Positions 45,075 to 53,783 of a stretch of 64,000 bases of DNA are shown here, piece after piece; the first letter of the stretch is position 1; every line of letters begins with the position of its first letter. A program made the position numbers and the translations under genes. The stretch is from Bradyrhizobium pachyrhizi (GTDB taxonomy: Bacteria > Pseudomonadota > Alphaproteobacteria > Rhizobiales > Xanthobacteraceae): positions 76,605-140,604 of the forward strand of contig NZ_LFIQ01000039.1 in assembly GCF_001189245.1 (NCBI RefSeq), written 5' to 3'. The notes beneath the pieces were generated by a model. The model was not told the DNA's origin, did no database searches, and was given only the letters and a program-made list of their open reading frames with translations.

Positions 45075-46187
45075 ATGGCGAACGACCTGCACGAGCATCT
45101 GATTGAACTGGCCTATGAGGCCGCGGTTGTCCCCGAATTGTGGCCGAATGTCCTGCATCAGGTCGGTGCGATCGCGCGTGCGCGCGGTATCGTGCTGCTG
45201 ACGGCGGCCCCGCACGACGTCCGCTGGGTCGCATCCCCCGACATGCACGACGACACCGTGGCCTATGTCGAAGGCGGCTGGCACGAGCGCAACGGGCGAT
45301 TGCCGCGCTTGCTCGCGGCCAACCATGCCGGCTTCCTGCGCGACATCGACGTGTTCGATACGCCCGAGGAGGTGCAGCAGGATTTCCAGATCCGCGAATT
45401 CTTCCGCCCGCGCGGGCTCGGATGGGGCGCCGGTACCGCGATCCCGGTACCGAGCGGCGACGTGCTGATCTACAGCGTCGAGCGCGAATACCAGCACGGA
45501 CCGATCGAGCGGGAGGCAATCGAGCAGCTCGACGCGCTGCGGCCGCATCTGGCGCGTGCGGCGCTGCTGTCGGCGCGGCTCGGGATGGAGCGCGCCAGGG
45601 CGGCAACCGAATCGCTGGCGATGCTCGGCCTGCCCGCGGCAGTGCTGCGGCGCGGCGGCCGCCTGATGGCGGCCAACGCGCTGTTCGACCGCCTGGTGCC
45701 CGACGTGATGCAGGATCGCGGCGAGCGCCTGACGCTGGCGTCGACGGCTGCCGACACGCTGTTCGCCCAGGCGCTGGCCGCGCTTGATCAAGGACTGATC
45801 AGCGTGGAGGTGCGCTCGGTGCCGATCGCGGCGCAGGAGGATCGGCCGCCGCTGATCGTGCATCTGGTCCCGATCCATGGCGCGGCACGAGACCTGTTCG
45901 ACCGCGCGGCGGCGATCGTGATCGTGACGCCGGTGGTGCCGGCCGAGGTGCCGACCGCGGAAGTGCTGCAGGGCCTGTTCGACCTGACGCCGGCGGAGGC
46001 GCGCGTCGCGCGCGGCATCGGCGAAGGACGCACCGTCGAGGCAATCGCCGGCGCATTCGGCATCTCCCGCGAAACGGTGCGCAACCAGCTCAAGGCAGTG
46101 CTGGCCAAGACCGGACTGGGCCGGCAGGTGGAGCTGGCCGGACTGCTCGCCGGCGCGAAGGTGCCGCCGGGGTCGTCAGGAGACTAG
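45075..46187 (+). CDS. LuxR-type helix-turn-helix regulator
   Basis: 370 aa. The C-terminal 60 residues are a LuxR/GerE DNA-binding domain (LTPAEARVARGIGEGRTVEAIA, then GISRETVRNQLKAVLAKTG). The N-terminal 300 residues are a sensory region with GAF/PAS-like stretches and no receiver domain. It belongs to a large group of orphan regulators in rhizobia. The target and signal are not shown by the neighbours. Confidence 0.88.
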   Translation: MANDLHEHLIELAYEAAVVPELWPNVLHQVGAIARARGIVLLTAAPHDVRWVASPDMHDDTVAYVEGGWHERNGRLPRLLAANHAGFLRDIDVFDTPEEVQQDFQIREFFRPRGLGWGAGTAIPVPSGDVLIYSVEREYQHGPIEREAIEQLDALRPHLARAALLSARLGMERARAATESLAMLGLPAAVLRRGGRLMAANALFDRLVPDVMQDRGERLTLASTAADTLFAQALAALDQGLISVEVRSVPIAAQEDRPPLIVHLVPIHGAARDLFDRAAAIVIVTPVVPAEVPTAEVLQGLFDLTPAEARVARGIGEGRTVEAIAGAFGISRETVRNQLKAVLAKTGLGRQVELAGLLAGAKVPPGSSGD

Positions 46188-46341
46188 CGCACGCCGCGCA
46201 AGCCTCGGTGCAGGGGTCGATGCGATCCTCCGGGAATTCGCAAAAGGATCGCATGTTCAAACGGTACCGGTTACGCTAGGGGTAGCTCCTCTCCCTCCGC
46301 GCGCCCCGCCCGGCGCATGTCCAGTCAATGAGTGCAACTGA

Positions 46342-46647
46342 ATGGCCGAAGCCGACCTCGACGCCGTCATCCGGCAAACCGCAAAAGCGCAGACCAAGGC
46401 CGTGATGGCGGCTGCCAAGAAACGCCAGGCCGTCTGGGTCACGCGCGCCGCCAAGGCCAAGGACAAGGAGGCCAAGGCACGCTTCCGCTTCCTGGCCAAG
46501 AGCACGATGCTGAACGCAACCGCGACCGCCAAGAGGTTGCAGAATTCGGCCGAGAACGCCGCCGACGCCTATGCCCGCGCCATGAAGAAGGCGATGGAAG
46601 AGCCGCCGCCGGCCAAGAAGCCCGCGAAGAAGAAAACCGACGGCTAG
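46342..46647 (+). CDS. Lys/Ala-rich hypothetical protein
   Basis: 101 aa, rich in Ala and Lys, nearly all helical, ending in a PAKKPAKKKTDG tail like histone H1-type proteins. No catalytic motif is seen. It ends 3 bp before the DUF1697 gene and is probably cotranscribed with it. A nucleic-acid-binding role is possible but inferred from composition. Confidence 0.7.
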   Translation: MAEADLDAVIRQTAKAQTKAVMAAAKKRQAVWVTRAAKAKDKEAKARFRFLAKSTMLNATATAKRLQNSAENAADAYARAMKKAMEEPPPAKKPAKKKTDG

Positions 46648-46650
46648 TCG

Positions 46651-47163
46651 ATGCCGCGTTACGTCGCCCTGCTGCGCGCGGTCAATGTCGGCGGCACCGG
46701 CAAGCTGCCGATGACCGAGTTGAAGGCGATGTGCGTCGACGAGGGATTTGCCGACGCGCAGACCTATATCGCCAGCGGCAATGTCGTGTTCTCCTCGAAG
46801 CTCGGCGCGGCCAACGTCAAGGCCACGCTGGAGCGGCGGCTGCAGGCCTATGCCGGCAAGCCGGTCGGCGTCGCCATCCGCAGCGCGGACGAGATCGCCG
46901 CGGTGCTGAAAGCCAATCCGTTTCCGAAAGCGCCGCCGAACTATACTGTCGCGATCTTCCTCGACGAGCCGCCGCCGAAGGACGCCTTGAAGGACATCAA
47001 GGGTCAGCAGGACGAAGAGGTGCGGCTCGGCAAGCGCGAGATCTATGTCGCCTATGGCAGCGGCATGGGCCGCTCGAAGCTGAAGATCCCCGCCGCCGCC
47101 AAGGGTACCGCGCGCAACATCAACACCATCGCGAAGCTCGCCGAGCTGGCGGCGGGTGAGTGA
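46651..47163 (+). CDS. DUF1697 family protein
   Basis: 170 aa, full length for DUF1697. Typical features are MPRYVALLRAVNVGGTGKLPM at the start, TYIASGNVVFSS, and GRSKLKIP near the C-terminus. The fold is known from structural genomics, but the function is unknown. It follows the Lys/Ala-rich gene by 3 bp. Confidence 0.9.
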   Translation: MPRYVALLRAVNVGGTGKLPMTELKAMCVDEGFADAQTYIASGNVVFSSKLGAANVKATLERRLQAYAGKPVGVAIRSADEIAAVLKANPFPKAPPNYTVAIFLDEPPPKDALKDIKGQQDEEVRLGKREIYVAYGSGMGRSKLKIPAAAKGTARNINTIAKLAELAAGE

Positions 47164-47190
47164 GCATCAGCCCCATTTGCCTAGTGAACC

Positions 47191-47295
47191 GTCATCCTGG
47201 GGAGCGCACTTGCGCGCGTCTCGAAGATGCACGGCACGGCCGGTGGCCGATTCATCCTTCGAGACGGCCGCGTTGCGGCCTCCTCAGGATGGCGG
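47191..47295. repeat. Dispersed repeat family C (CATCCTGAGG type)
   Basis: The left arm GTCATCCTGGGGAGCGC and the right arm CTCCTCAGGATGGCGG form a long imperfect palindrome, with CGTCTCGAAGATG and CATCCTTCGAGACG inside. It sits between the convergent DUF1697 and threonine ammonia-lyase genes. Confidence 0.65.
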
Positions 47296-47333
47296 GTTAG
47301 GCACTTTAGTTCGTGGCAGATAGCGCAAAGTCG

Positions 47334-48557
47334 CTAGGTTTCCCGCACCGTAAATCCTTCGGCGCTGAGCCTTGCCAGCACGTCCTCCAGATGGGCCCGG
47401 TCGCGGGTTTCGATCACGAGCTCGAGCAGCGTCGCCTTCGCCGGAAGATCGGAGAAGGTGCGCTGGTGCGAGACCTCGATGATATTGGCGCCGGCATCGG
47501 CAAGCAGGATCGACACCGCCGCGAGCTGTCCGGGCCGGTCGACGATGTCGAGCGCCAGTTGCGTCAGCCGTCCCTCGCGGGCGAGCTCGCGGGTCAGGAC
47601 CGAGGCGATCAGCCTGGTGTCGATATTGCCGCCGGTCAGCACCAGGCCGACATTGCGGCCGGCAAAGCGCGCCGGTGCCGCGAGCACGGCGGCGAGGCCG
47701 GCCGCGCCGGCGCCCTCGACCACCGTCTTCTCGATCGAGATCAGGGTCGCGACCGCGCGCTCGATCTGGTCCTCGCTGACCAGGATGATGTCGTCGACGA
47801 GCTCGCGCACGATTTTCGTGGTGATCTGCCCGGGAGCCTTGACCGCAATGCCCTCGGCGAGGGTGTCGCCGCGCATCGGCAGCTGCTCGCCTTTGACCGC
47901 ATTGTACATTGACGGATAGAGCTGGGCCTGCACGCCGACGATCTGGATCGACGGCTTCAACGTCTTCGCGGCCGTGGCGATGCCCGAGATCAGCCCGCCG
48001 CCGCCGATCGGTACCACCAGGATATCGAGCTCCGGCGCCGTCGCGAGCATTTCAAGTCCGATCGTGCCCTGTCCTGCAATGATCAGCGGATCGTCATAGG
48101 GATGGATCAGGATCAGGCCCTTCTGCGCGGCATGCGAGCCGACGAACGCGAAGCATTCTTCCAGCGTCTGCCCGGTGATGATGACCTCGGCGCCGTGCCG
48201 CCTGGTGTTCTCGATCTTCACCATCGGCGTCCCGATCGGCATCACGATGGTGGCGGGGATGCCGAGCCGCTTCGCGTGATAGGCCACGCCCTGGGCGTGA
48301 TTGCCGGCCGACATCGCGATTACCCCGCGCTTGCGCTCCGCGGGCGACAGCGCCTGCAGGCGGTTCAGCGCGCCGCGCTCCTTGAAGGTCGCGGTGAACT
48401 GCAGGTTCTCGAATTTGAGGAACAGGCGACAGCCGCAGATCTCGCCCAGCGTGCGGCTCTCGTTGCAGGCCGTGACCATGACCGCATCCCGGATCACATC
48501 CGCGGCACGGCGTATGTCGGCAAGGGTGATGGCGGTGGTGTCGGAAGGCTGCGGCAT
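47334..48557 (-). CDS. Threonine ammonia-lyase with C-terminal ACT domain
   Basis: 407 aa. It deaminates threonine to 2-oxobutanoate with PLP, feeding isoleucine synthesis or catabolism. The PLP lysine is K59 in FTATFKERGALNRL; SAGNHAQG and GGGGLISG bind the substrate and the phosphate. Residues about 325-407 form one ACT domain (LALDIVDRPGQLAAVSILLA). At this length it is the single-ACT short form rather than the 500-residue biosynthetic IlvA. Confidence 0.92.
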   Translation of the reverse strand: MPQPSDTTAITLADIRRAADVIRDAVMVTACNESRTLGEICGCRLFLKFENLQFTATFKERGALNRLQALSPAERKRGVIAMSAGNHAQGVAYHAKRLGIPATIVMPIGTPMVKIENTRRHGAEVIITGQTLEECFAFVGSHAAQKGLILIHPYDDPLIIAGQGTIGLEMLATAPELDILVVPIGGGGLISGIATAAKTLKPSIQIVGVQAQLYPSMYNAVKGEQLPMRGDTLAEGIAVKAPGQITTKIVRELVDDIILVSEDQIERAVATLISIEKTVVEGAGAAGLAAVLAAPARFAGRNVGLVLTGGNIDTRLIASVLTRELAREGRLTQLALDIVDRPGQLAAVSILLADAGANIIEVSHQRTFSDLPAKATLLELVIETRDRAHLEDVLARLSAEGFTVRET

Positions 48558-48626
48558 CGGGTTTCGCTTTGGTCCGTTTCGTCAGACGGAACCTAGCGGG
48601 TTTCGGCGCCGAAAACGACCGCGCAG

Positions 48627-48723
48627 AGCATAATCCGGAAAAGTGCGAAGCGGTCTTCCGGAAAGATGATGCTTAAACAACGAGCTAGCGCGCGATGACG
48701 ATTCAACCTGATCTCATCGCGCT
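48627..48723 (-). repeat. Dispersed repeat family A, copy 3 (inverted)
   Basis: On the minus strand it reads GCGATGAGATCAGGTTGAAT, CGTCATCGCGCG and CCGCTTCGCACTTTTCCGGA, matching the copies at 25179 and 44466. It abuts the stop of the small zinc-ribbon frame. Confidence 0.75.
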
Positions 48724-48873
48724 TCAGCGTGCGGCCGACACCCGTTCCTCCGGCTTGGCCGGACCGGCCAGCTGAACCTCATCGCATTTTGGGCATACAA
48801 GCGCGGTGCGGAAATGCTTGTCGAGCACAATGGTTCGCGTCCTGCCGCACTGGCAGCGCATCGGCTTATCCAT
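48724..48873 (-). CDS. Tiny Cys-rich protein, possible zinc ribbon
   Basis: 49 aa. It starts MDKPMRCQCGRTRTIVLDKH and has CxC (residues 7 and 9) and CxxC (27 and 30, VCPKC), the spacing of a small zinc ribbon. The ribosome-binding site is weak. The paired cysteine motifs argue against chance. A metal-binding role is likely; a DNA- or RNA-binding role is only possible. Confidence 0.55.
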   Translation of the reverse strand: MDKPMRCQCGRTRTIVLDKHFRTALVCPKCDEVQLAGPAKPEERVSAAR

Positions 48874-48972
48874 GGAAGACCGGCCCGGGTTCGCGATGCA
48901 AGGAGAGCGTGCGCCTGGCTGCCCCGGTCAGGTTACCCAATATGACTTGAAGCCGGATAATTTGTCGCGCCG

Positions 48973-49128
48973 CTAAAAGAGACCGGCGCTGAGATCAAGG
49001 CCGTAGCTTGCCCTGAGTGCCGCGACGAACAGGACAGCGGACGCAAACAACAGGACATGCCGGGCGATGCTGCTCCGAAGCGAATTGGCCGAAAACGCGC
49101 GTGCGATCGATTGAGCCAAAGCAGTCAT
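48973..49128 (-). CDS. Tiny single-span membrane protein
   Basis: 51 aa from an ATG with a perfect GGAGG 6 nt upstream. The sequence begins MTALAQSIARAFS and contains one hydrophobic span (HVLLFASAVLFVAAL), then ends shortly after. Probably a small inner-membrane protein of unknown role. It is not part of a recognised family. Confidence 0.55.
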   Translation of the reverse strand: MTALAQSIARAFSANSLRSSIARHVLLFASAVLFVAALRASYGLDLSAGLF

Positions 49129-49182
49129 TTGCGACCTCCGGAGCCACGCCCCGAAGGTAGGTCGCGTGCAGCGCAGTGAGGT

Positions 49183-49593
49183 TCAATGCGGTTCACGAAT
49201 CGGCCGGCGGCGCGCCAATGTGCTCTGTTCGGTATCGCTCGGTGCCCGCACGCGATTCTTGAAGCGGTGACCGACCACGATCAGCCTGCCCTCGGCGCGG
49301 ATTACGGTCTCGGCCGATGGCGCGGACGGCAGATTGTCTTGCGTGACCGCCTCCAGCGCGCGCAGGAACTCGCGACCGGCCGATGTGATCTCCCAGCCTT
49401 CGACGTCACGGAGCACATAGCGATTGCTAAAGATGTCGAGTTCGGGGACCCGCGACGCCAGACGTTTGATCCGCGCATGCCAATCGTCGCCGCTCGATGA
49501 GAGGATTGCGAGATCGTGCTTGAGTGAATTGATTGTGGCTTTGCCGCGGACGTGACTGGCCAATATTTTTAAGATCGCAACCTGTATGCTCAA
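49183..49593 (-). CDS. Hypothetical protein with winged-helix look
   Basis: 136 aa, starting with TTG (GAGG 7 nt upstream). Residues 1-80 (VAILKILASHVRGKATINSL, then GWEITSAGREFLRALEA) look like a small winged helix. The C-terminus is a basic, probably disordered tail. It may be a DNA-binding protein; no partner is evident. Confidence 0.7.
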   Translation of the reverse strand: MSIQVAILKILASHVRGKATINSLKHDLAILSSSGDDWHARIKRLASRVPELDIFSNRYVLRDVEGWEITSAGREFLRALEAVTQDNLPSAPSAETVIRAEGRLIVVGHRFKNRVRAPSDTEQSTLARRRPIREPH

Positions 49594-49717
49594 CTCGACG
49601 CCTCGACCGCCACGGTTCTTTTTGTTCTGCGCAGCCGACCTGGAAATTATCGCGCTGATGACTCAGGCGTCCAGTCATCAGCGCCAGTTATCCAGAACCC
49701 GACAAGACGGTATCGAC

Positions 49718-51244
49718 TTACGCCGCGCGTGATGTGCCGACGCGGCGCTCGGGCCGGTGCGACGACATCGATTCCTCCTCCATATCCTGCGGCGCGCCCC
49801 AAAATTCCTGCACCGTCGGCCCGTGCTTGAGTCTTTTGCCGCGCAGGAAGCCGAGAATTTCATGCGGCCAGACGCGGCGGCCCATCTGCGTGTACCAGCG
49901 CATCGCGTGACGAAGTCCGGCGTCGCGGTGGAGCAGCACGCGGAGCAGCGCCTTCGGGCGGCACTGCAGCACCATCTCGGTGAACTTGAACCAGAGCAGT
50001 ACGCGCCATGGCGGCATGTGCCGGGTCGCCAGCACCTGATGCTTGTAGTCCCAGAGCCTGCGATCGGTCTGGATGACGCGCCGCTCCGCCGCGAGACGGA
50101 AATACGGCGTCCAGCGATGCGGCGTGACGTACAGCATCTGGATCTGGTCGGGATCATAGGACAACAGCTGCCTGAGACCGCGCCAATGGTCGCGATCGGT
50201 TTCCTCCTCGAAGCCGACCACCCAGGTCGCCATCGACAGCATTCCGTGCCGGCGCATCAAACGGATGGCCTCGCGATCGATCGTGGTGGTCGCGCCCTTG
50301 CGGATCAGCTCCAGCGTCTTCTCGTCGGTGTTCTCCATGCCCAGCAGGAAGCGCTGCCAGCCCGCTTTCTTGTAGAGATGCAGGATGTCGGCGTCGCGCA
50401 CGATGTCGTCGGCGCGGGTCGAGCCGACCAGGATCAGATCGACATCCTCCGCGATCAAGGCCTCGAGAAAGGCCCGCCACGCCTTCTTCGAGACGGTCGG
50501 ATTCTCGTCGGCGAAATTGATCACCTTGACGCCGTGCTCGCGATGGAGCCGCGCCAGCTCTTTTGCAAAGCGCACGGGATCGCGGTGCCGCCATCGCGTC
50601 CAGAAGCCGCGCTGGCCGCAGTAATTGCAAAGATGCGGACAGCCACGCGAGAACTGCACGACGACGGCGCACAGGCCGCCCCAATAGCTGTAGCGCGCGT
50701 GATCGATCAATTCCCATCCGACGCGATGGGCATCGAGATCACGGATAACAGGCGCAGGCGGCGTGATGCGCGGCCCATAATCGTCGCGGAACGCGATACC
50801 GTTGGTGATGCGAAGATCCTCGCCGGCCTCCAGCGCCCGCATCAGACGCCGCGCGGTTTCTTCGCCCTCGCCGCGCACGATCGCGGTGACGTAGCGCTCC
50901 TCGCGCAGGATGTCGCGCCAGTGATAGGTCGGAAACACGCCGCCATAGACGATCCGCACGTTTGGCACGGCCTTGACGATCGCCTGCGCCACCTCGGCGA
51001 TCACAGGATGGCCCGACGTCGAGCCGGAATGGCCGAACAGCACCGCATCCGGTGCAAATCTCGATGCCTCCGCCACGATGGCTTCGACCGGCATCGGCCC
51101 GAACTCGGCATCGATAAGACCGACGTCGTGGCCGTCATCGATCAGCGGCCCGCCGATCGACAGCAGGCCGAGTGGCGGCAGATGGTCGTCGGGGATCCGG
51201 CTGCCGATCGCCGGATGCGGTACGTTGATGAGAAGAATGCGCAT
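49718..51244 (-). CDS. BchE-like B12-binding-domain radical SAM protein
   Basis: 508 aa from the ATG at 51244, preceded by GGGAGCG. The N-terminal domain is of the cobalamin-binding type (MRILLINVPHPAIG, VRIVYGGVFPTYHW). The radical SAM core has CxxxCxxC in RGCPHLCNYCGQRGFW, and the next segment (INFADENPTVSKKAW) follows anaerobic Mg-protoporphyrin monomethyl ester cyclase BchE closely. No bacteriochlorophyll genes are nearby, so pigment synthesis is doubtful. It lies 111 bp after a cis-prenyltransferase gene on the same strand; a lipid-modifying role is an alternative. Confidence 0.85.
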   Translation of the reverse strand: MRILLINVPHPAIGSRIPDDHLPPLGLLSIGGPLIDDGHDVGLIDAEFGPMPVEAIVAEASRFAPDAVLFGHSGSTSGHPVIAEVAQAIVKAVPNVRIVYGGVFPTYHWRDILREERYVTAIVRGEGEETARRLMRALEAGEDLRITNGIAFRDDYGPRITPPAPVIRDLDAHRVGWELIDHARYSYWGGLCAVVVQFSRGCPHLCNYCGQRGFWTRWRHRDPVRFAKELARLHREHGVKVINFADENPTVSKKAWRAFLEALIAEDVDLILVGSTRADDIVRDADILHLYKKAGWQRFLLGMENTDEKTLELIRKGATTTIDREAIRLMRRHGMLSMATWVVGFEEETDRDHWRGLRQLLSYDPDQIQMLYVTPHRWTPYFRLAAERRVIQTDRRLWDYKHQVLATRHMPPWRVLLWFKFTEMVLQCRPKALLRVLLHRDAGLRHAMRWYTQMGRRVWPHEILGFLRGKRLKHGPTVQEFWGAPQDMEEESMSSHRPERRVGTSRAA

Positions 51245-51355
51245 GGATGATCGCTCCCGCTTTGGTTGGCGTGATCGTTCGTCCCCGCATCTTGTGAGAG
51301 AGCCCAACCCCCCGGCCGGGCTTTCGGAAGAGAGCAGTTTGCGCGGCTTGACGCG

Positions 51356-52096
51356 CTAGAGGTTCGGCACCTCCGCCGGCGCGATCGCGATCAGTCCGCC
51401 GAAGCGGCGCTCGCGGCGATGGAAGGAGCCGAGCGCGTCGGCGAGATCGTCGGCATCGAATTCGGGCCACATCCGCTCGGTGAAATGCAGCTCGGCATAA
51501 GCGCCCTCCCAGAGCAGGAAGTCCGACAGCCGCTTCTCGCCCGAGGTGCGGATGATCAGGTCGACGTCGCGCAGGCCGGCCTCGCCGGTGATGAGATCGG
51601 CGAAAGTCTCGCGGCTAAGCTCGCCGGTGCCGGCCGCGCGCGCGGCGGCGTTCAGGATGGCGTCGCGCGCCGAATAGTCGATCGCGATGCGCAGATGCAG
51701 CGTGGTGCCGCCAGCGGTCTCGGCCTCGGCGCGCGTGATCGCGGCGGCGATGCCGTCGGGCAGCCGATCGCGGCGGCCGATCACGGTGAGGCGAACGCCG
51801 TTGCGCACAAGCGCGGCGATCTCGTTGGCGAGGTAGAACCGCAACAGCCCCATCAGTGCGGCGACCTCGGCCTTCGGACGGCGCCAATTGTCGCTCGAGA
51901 AGGCGTAGAGCGTCAGCGTGCCGACGCCCTGGTCCGGCGCGGCCTCGACGATGCGGCGGATCGCCTCGACGCCGGCCTCGTGTCCGCGCAGCCGTGACAG
52001 GCCGCGCCGCGTCGCCCAGCGGCCATTGCCGTCCATGATGATGCCGACATGGAGCCTGATGGCGGCTTCCGGCTTGAGCGCGACGTTACTTTGCAT
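51356..52096 (-). CDS. uppS: Polyprenyl diphosphate synthase (cis-prenyltransferase)
   Basis: 246 aa from the ATG at 52096 (GGAG 8 nt upstream). It condenses isopentenyl units in cis to make a long polyprenyl diphosphate carrier. The Asp and P-loop are in [10 protein letters not shown], followed by [22 protein letters not shown] and the C-terminal [20 protein letters not shown] (R-x-x-x-R and WE). It sits beside the BchE-like gene, away from the usual cell-wall cluster, so it may be a second, specialised copy. Confidence 0.92.
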   Translation of the reverse strand: MQSNVALKPEAAIRLHVGIIMDGNGRWATRRGLSRLRGHEAGVEAIRRIVEAAPDQGVGTLTLYAFSSDNWRRPKAEVAALMGLLRFYLANEIAALVRNGVRLTVIGRRDRLPDGIAAAITRAEAETAGGTTLHLRIAIDYSARDAILNAAARAAGTGELSRETFADLITGEAGLRDVDLIIRTSGEKRLSDFLLWEGAYAELHFTERMWPEFDADDLADALGSFHRRERRFGGLIAIAPAEVPNL

Positions 52097-52126
52097 CACA
52101 AAGTCTCCGGACAAAAATGGGATGAT

Positions 52127-52549
52127 TCAAACCGGCTGGATACCGAGGCGGCCAGCTGCGCCGTCGTCCTTGCCGGCGGCCTTCTCAGCCTTGCCGCCGG
52201 CCTTTTCTGTCGTGCCGGCAGCCTTGGCCGCGTCACGCACCAGCTGCTCGAGCACGGCGAGATAGTCGAGGAAGCGGCGGCGGCCGCTCTTGGTCAGGCG
52301 ACAGGTGGTGTGCGGACGATTGCCTTCATAGCCCTTGATGACGTCGACGAGACCGGCCTCCTGCAGCACCTGGAGGTGCCGGCTGAGGTTGCCGTCGGTC
52401 AGGCCGCAGAGCTGCTTGAGATCGGCAAAGGCAAGCCCCTTCGGATGCGCCATCAGCGAGGTCAGCAGCCCGAGCCGCGCCTTCTCGTGGATGACGCGGT
52501 CGAGGCCTTCATAGGCGAATGGCGCGGTGGTCAGGTCAGTCTTCGGCAT
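52127..52549 (-). CDS. Winged-helix transcriptional regulator
   Basis: 140 aa. The second of two adjacent ATG codons (52549) has better spacing to GGAGG. The DNA-binding part is LADLKQLCGLTDGNLSRHLQVLQEAG (residues about 38-65; quoted piece GLTDGNLSRHLQVL), of the HTH_34/ArsR-like type. The C-terminus is a Lys/Ala/Gly-rich tail. It overlaps the membrane protein gene upstream by 14 bp; this regulator-plus-membrane-protein pairing is common and the two probably act together. Confidence 0.85.
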   Translation of the reverse strand: MPKTDLTTAPFAYEGLDRVIHEKARLGLLTSLMAHPKGLAFADLKQLCGLTDGNLSRHLQVLQEAGLVDVIKGYEGNRPHTTCRLTKSGRRRFLDYLAVLEQLVRDAAKAAGTTEKAGGKAEKAAGKDDGAAGRLGIQPV

Positions 52550-53153
52550 CATGGCCTCCGGAAGCGAAATAGAGCAGCGCTGCGAGCAGCAACTGGCCGA
52601 TCGCGAATGGCAGTCCCATGGTCCAGGGCGACAGCGCGTGGCTCTGGCTTGCAATCAGCAGCACCGTGAAGCCCGACAGGAAATACCAGGCGCCGCCGAG
52701 CGCGATCGTGCGCGGCAGCAGGCGGACCGAGGCGAACACGCCGAGGCTGACCAGCACCTGCCACAGGCCGGGCAACATCCACAACGTCTCGGGCGCGAAC
52801 TTCCATTGCAGGATCGCGAGCAGCACGCCGGCGATAACAGCGGGAACGAACTGCTCGATCGCCTGCTGGACCATCGCGTCCGCAAGGCCGGAATGATGCC
52901 GCCGCGAGCGCGCCTGCATCTCGATCCAGATCAGCACGGCGGAGACCAACGCGGCCGCCGCCCAGCCTGCGAGGAACGCGATCGGATGAGCGGTGGGATC
53001 GGCGAGCCAAAGATATTGCGCAAGCGCCGTGATGAGCGCGATGCCGCTGGTGGCGGCGACGGTCGCCGGACCGTAGCCGCGAAACGCCGTTCCGGCCGCA
53101 ATCTGGCTGCGGATGGCGAGGATATCGGCCAACGCCTTGTCGAGGTCACGCAT
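52536..53153 (-). CDS. Integral membrane protein
   Basis: 205 aa with five or six predicted membrane spans (for example ATSGIALITALAQYLWL, FLAGWAAAALVSAVLIWI, FVPAVIAGVLLAILQW). The N-terminal 25 residues are a cytoplasmic helix. Function unknown. It is the first gene of a pair with the winged-helix regulator, overlapping it by 14 bp. Confidence 0.8.
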   Translation of the reverse strand: MRDLDKALADILAIRSQIAAGTAFRGYGPATVAATSGIALITALAQYLWLADPTAHPIAFLAGWAAAALVSAVLIWIEMQARSRRHHSGLADAMVQQAIEQFVPAVIAGVLLAILQWKFAPETLWMLPGLWQVLVSLGVFASVRLLPRTIALGGAWYFLSGFTVLLIASQSHALSPWTMGLPFAIGQLLLAALLYFASGGHDAED

Positions 53154-53281
53154 GATTCGCCCGAACTTTGTATTGCAAAGTATACGGGATCACCAAGTAA
53201 ACGCAAGCGGCATCGCGCGGCTTGCCGAGCGTGATGTTTAACAGCCGGTTATTGCGCGGATTGCGGCGAAACCGTGCCGCG

Positions 53282-53638
53282 TCAGACCTTCACTAGGCTG
53301 GCGAAGCCGCCATAGATCATCCGCTTGCCGTCGAACGGCACGTCACCCATGCTCATCGATGCAAGGCGCGGATCGGCCATCACTTTGGCGTTGATCCGGT
53401 CGCGCTGGGCGCGCGACTTGTAGGTGATCCAGGCAAACACGACGGTTTCGCCGGCCTTCAGTTTCACGCTCTGCGGAAATGAGGTCAGCTTGCCCGGCTT
53501 GACGTCGTCGGCGACCCATTCGCGATAATCCAGCGCGCCATATTCACGCCAGACCTTGCCGGCCTTCTTCGAGAGTTGCGCATAGGCTTTGAGTTTCTTC
53601 TTCGGCACGGCGACGATGAATCCATCGACGTAAGGCAT
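53282..53638 (-). CDS. DUF1428 family protein
   Basis: 118 aa, full length for DUF1428 (YbaA-like, dimeric alpha-beta barrel). It begins MPYVDGFIVAVPKKKLKAY, and DDVKPGKLTSFP and MIYGGFASLV are typical. No biochemical role is known. Monocistronic. Confidence 0.9.
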   Translation of the reverse strand: MPYVDGFIVAVPKKKLKAYAQLSKKAGKVWREYGALDYREWVADDVKPGKLTSFPQSVKLKAGETVVFAWITYKSRAQRDRINAKVMADPRLASMSMGDVPFDGKRMIYGGFASLVKV

Positions 53639-53667
53639 TGGGCGGTTTCCTGCTGTTTGGGCTCCCT

Positions 53668-53781
53668 GTCATTGCGAGCGCCTGCGAAGCAATCCATCTC
53701 TTCAAACGCCGAGGAATGGAATGCTTCGTCGCTTCCGCGCAAAATTGCTCTGCAATTTTGTCGCGAGCCCCTCGCAATGAC
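53668..53781. repeat. Dispersed repeat family B (GTCATTGCGAG), copy 1
   Basis: The outer arms GTCATTGCGAG and CTCGCAATGAC are perfect complements, with internal AAGCAATCC and GCAAAATTGCTCTGCAATTTTG blocks. The same arms recur at 60720-60803. It lies between the DUF1428 and DUF899 genes. Confidence 0.75.
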
Positions 53782-53783
53782 GA

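Noticed and set aside
49718-51244. Evidence for a photosynthesis cluster
   Set aside because: Only the BchE-like gene is present; no bch, puf, crt or puh genes lie near it.
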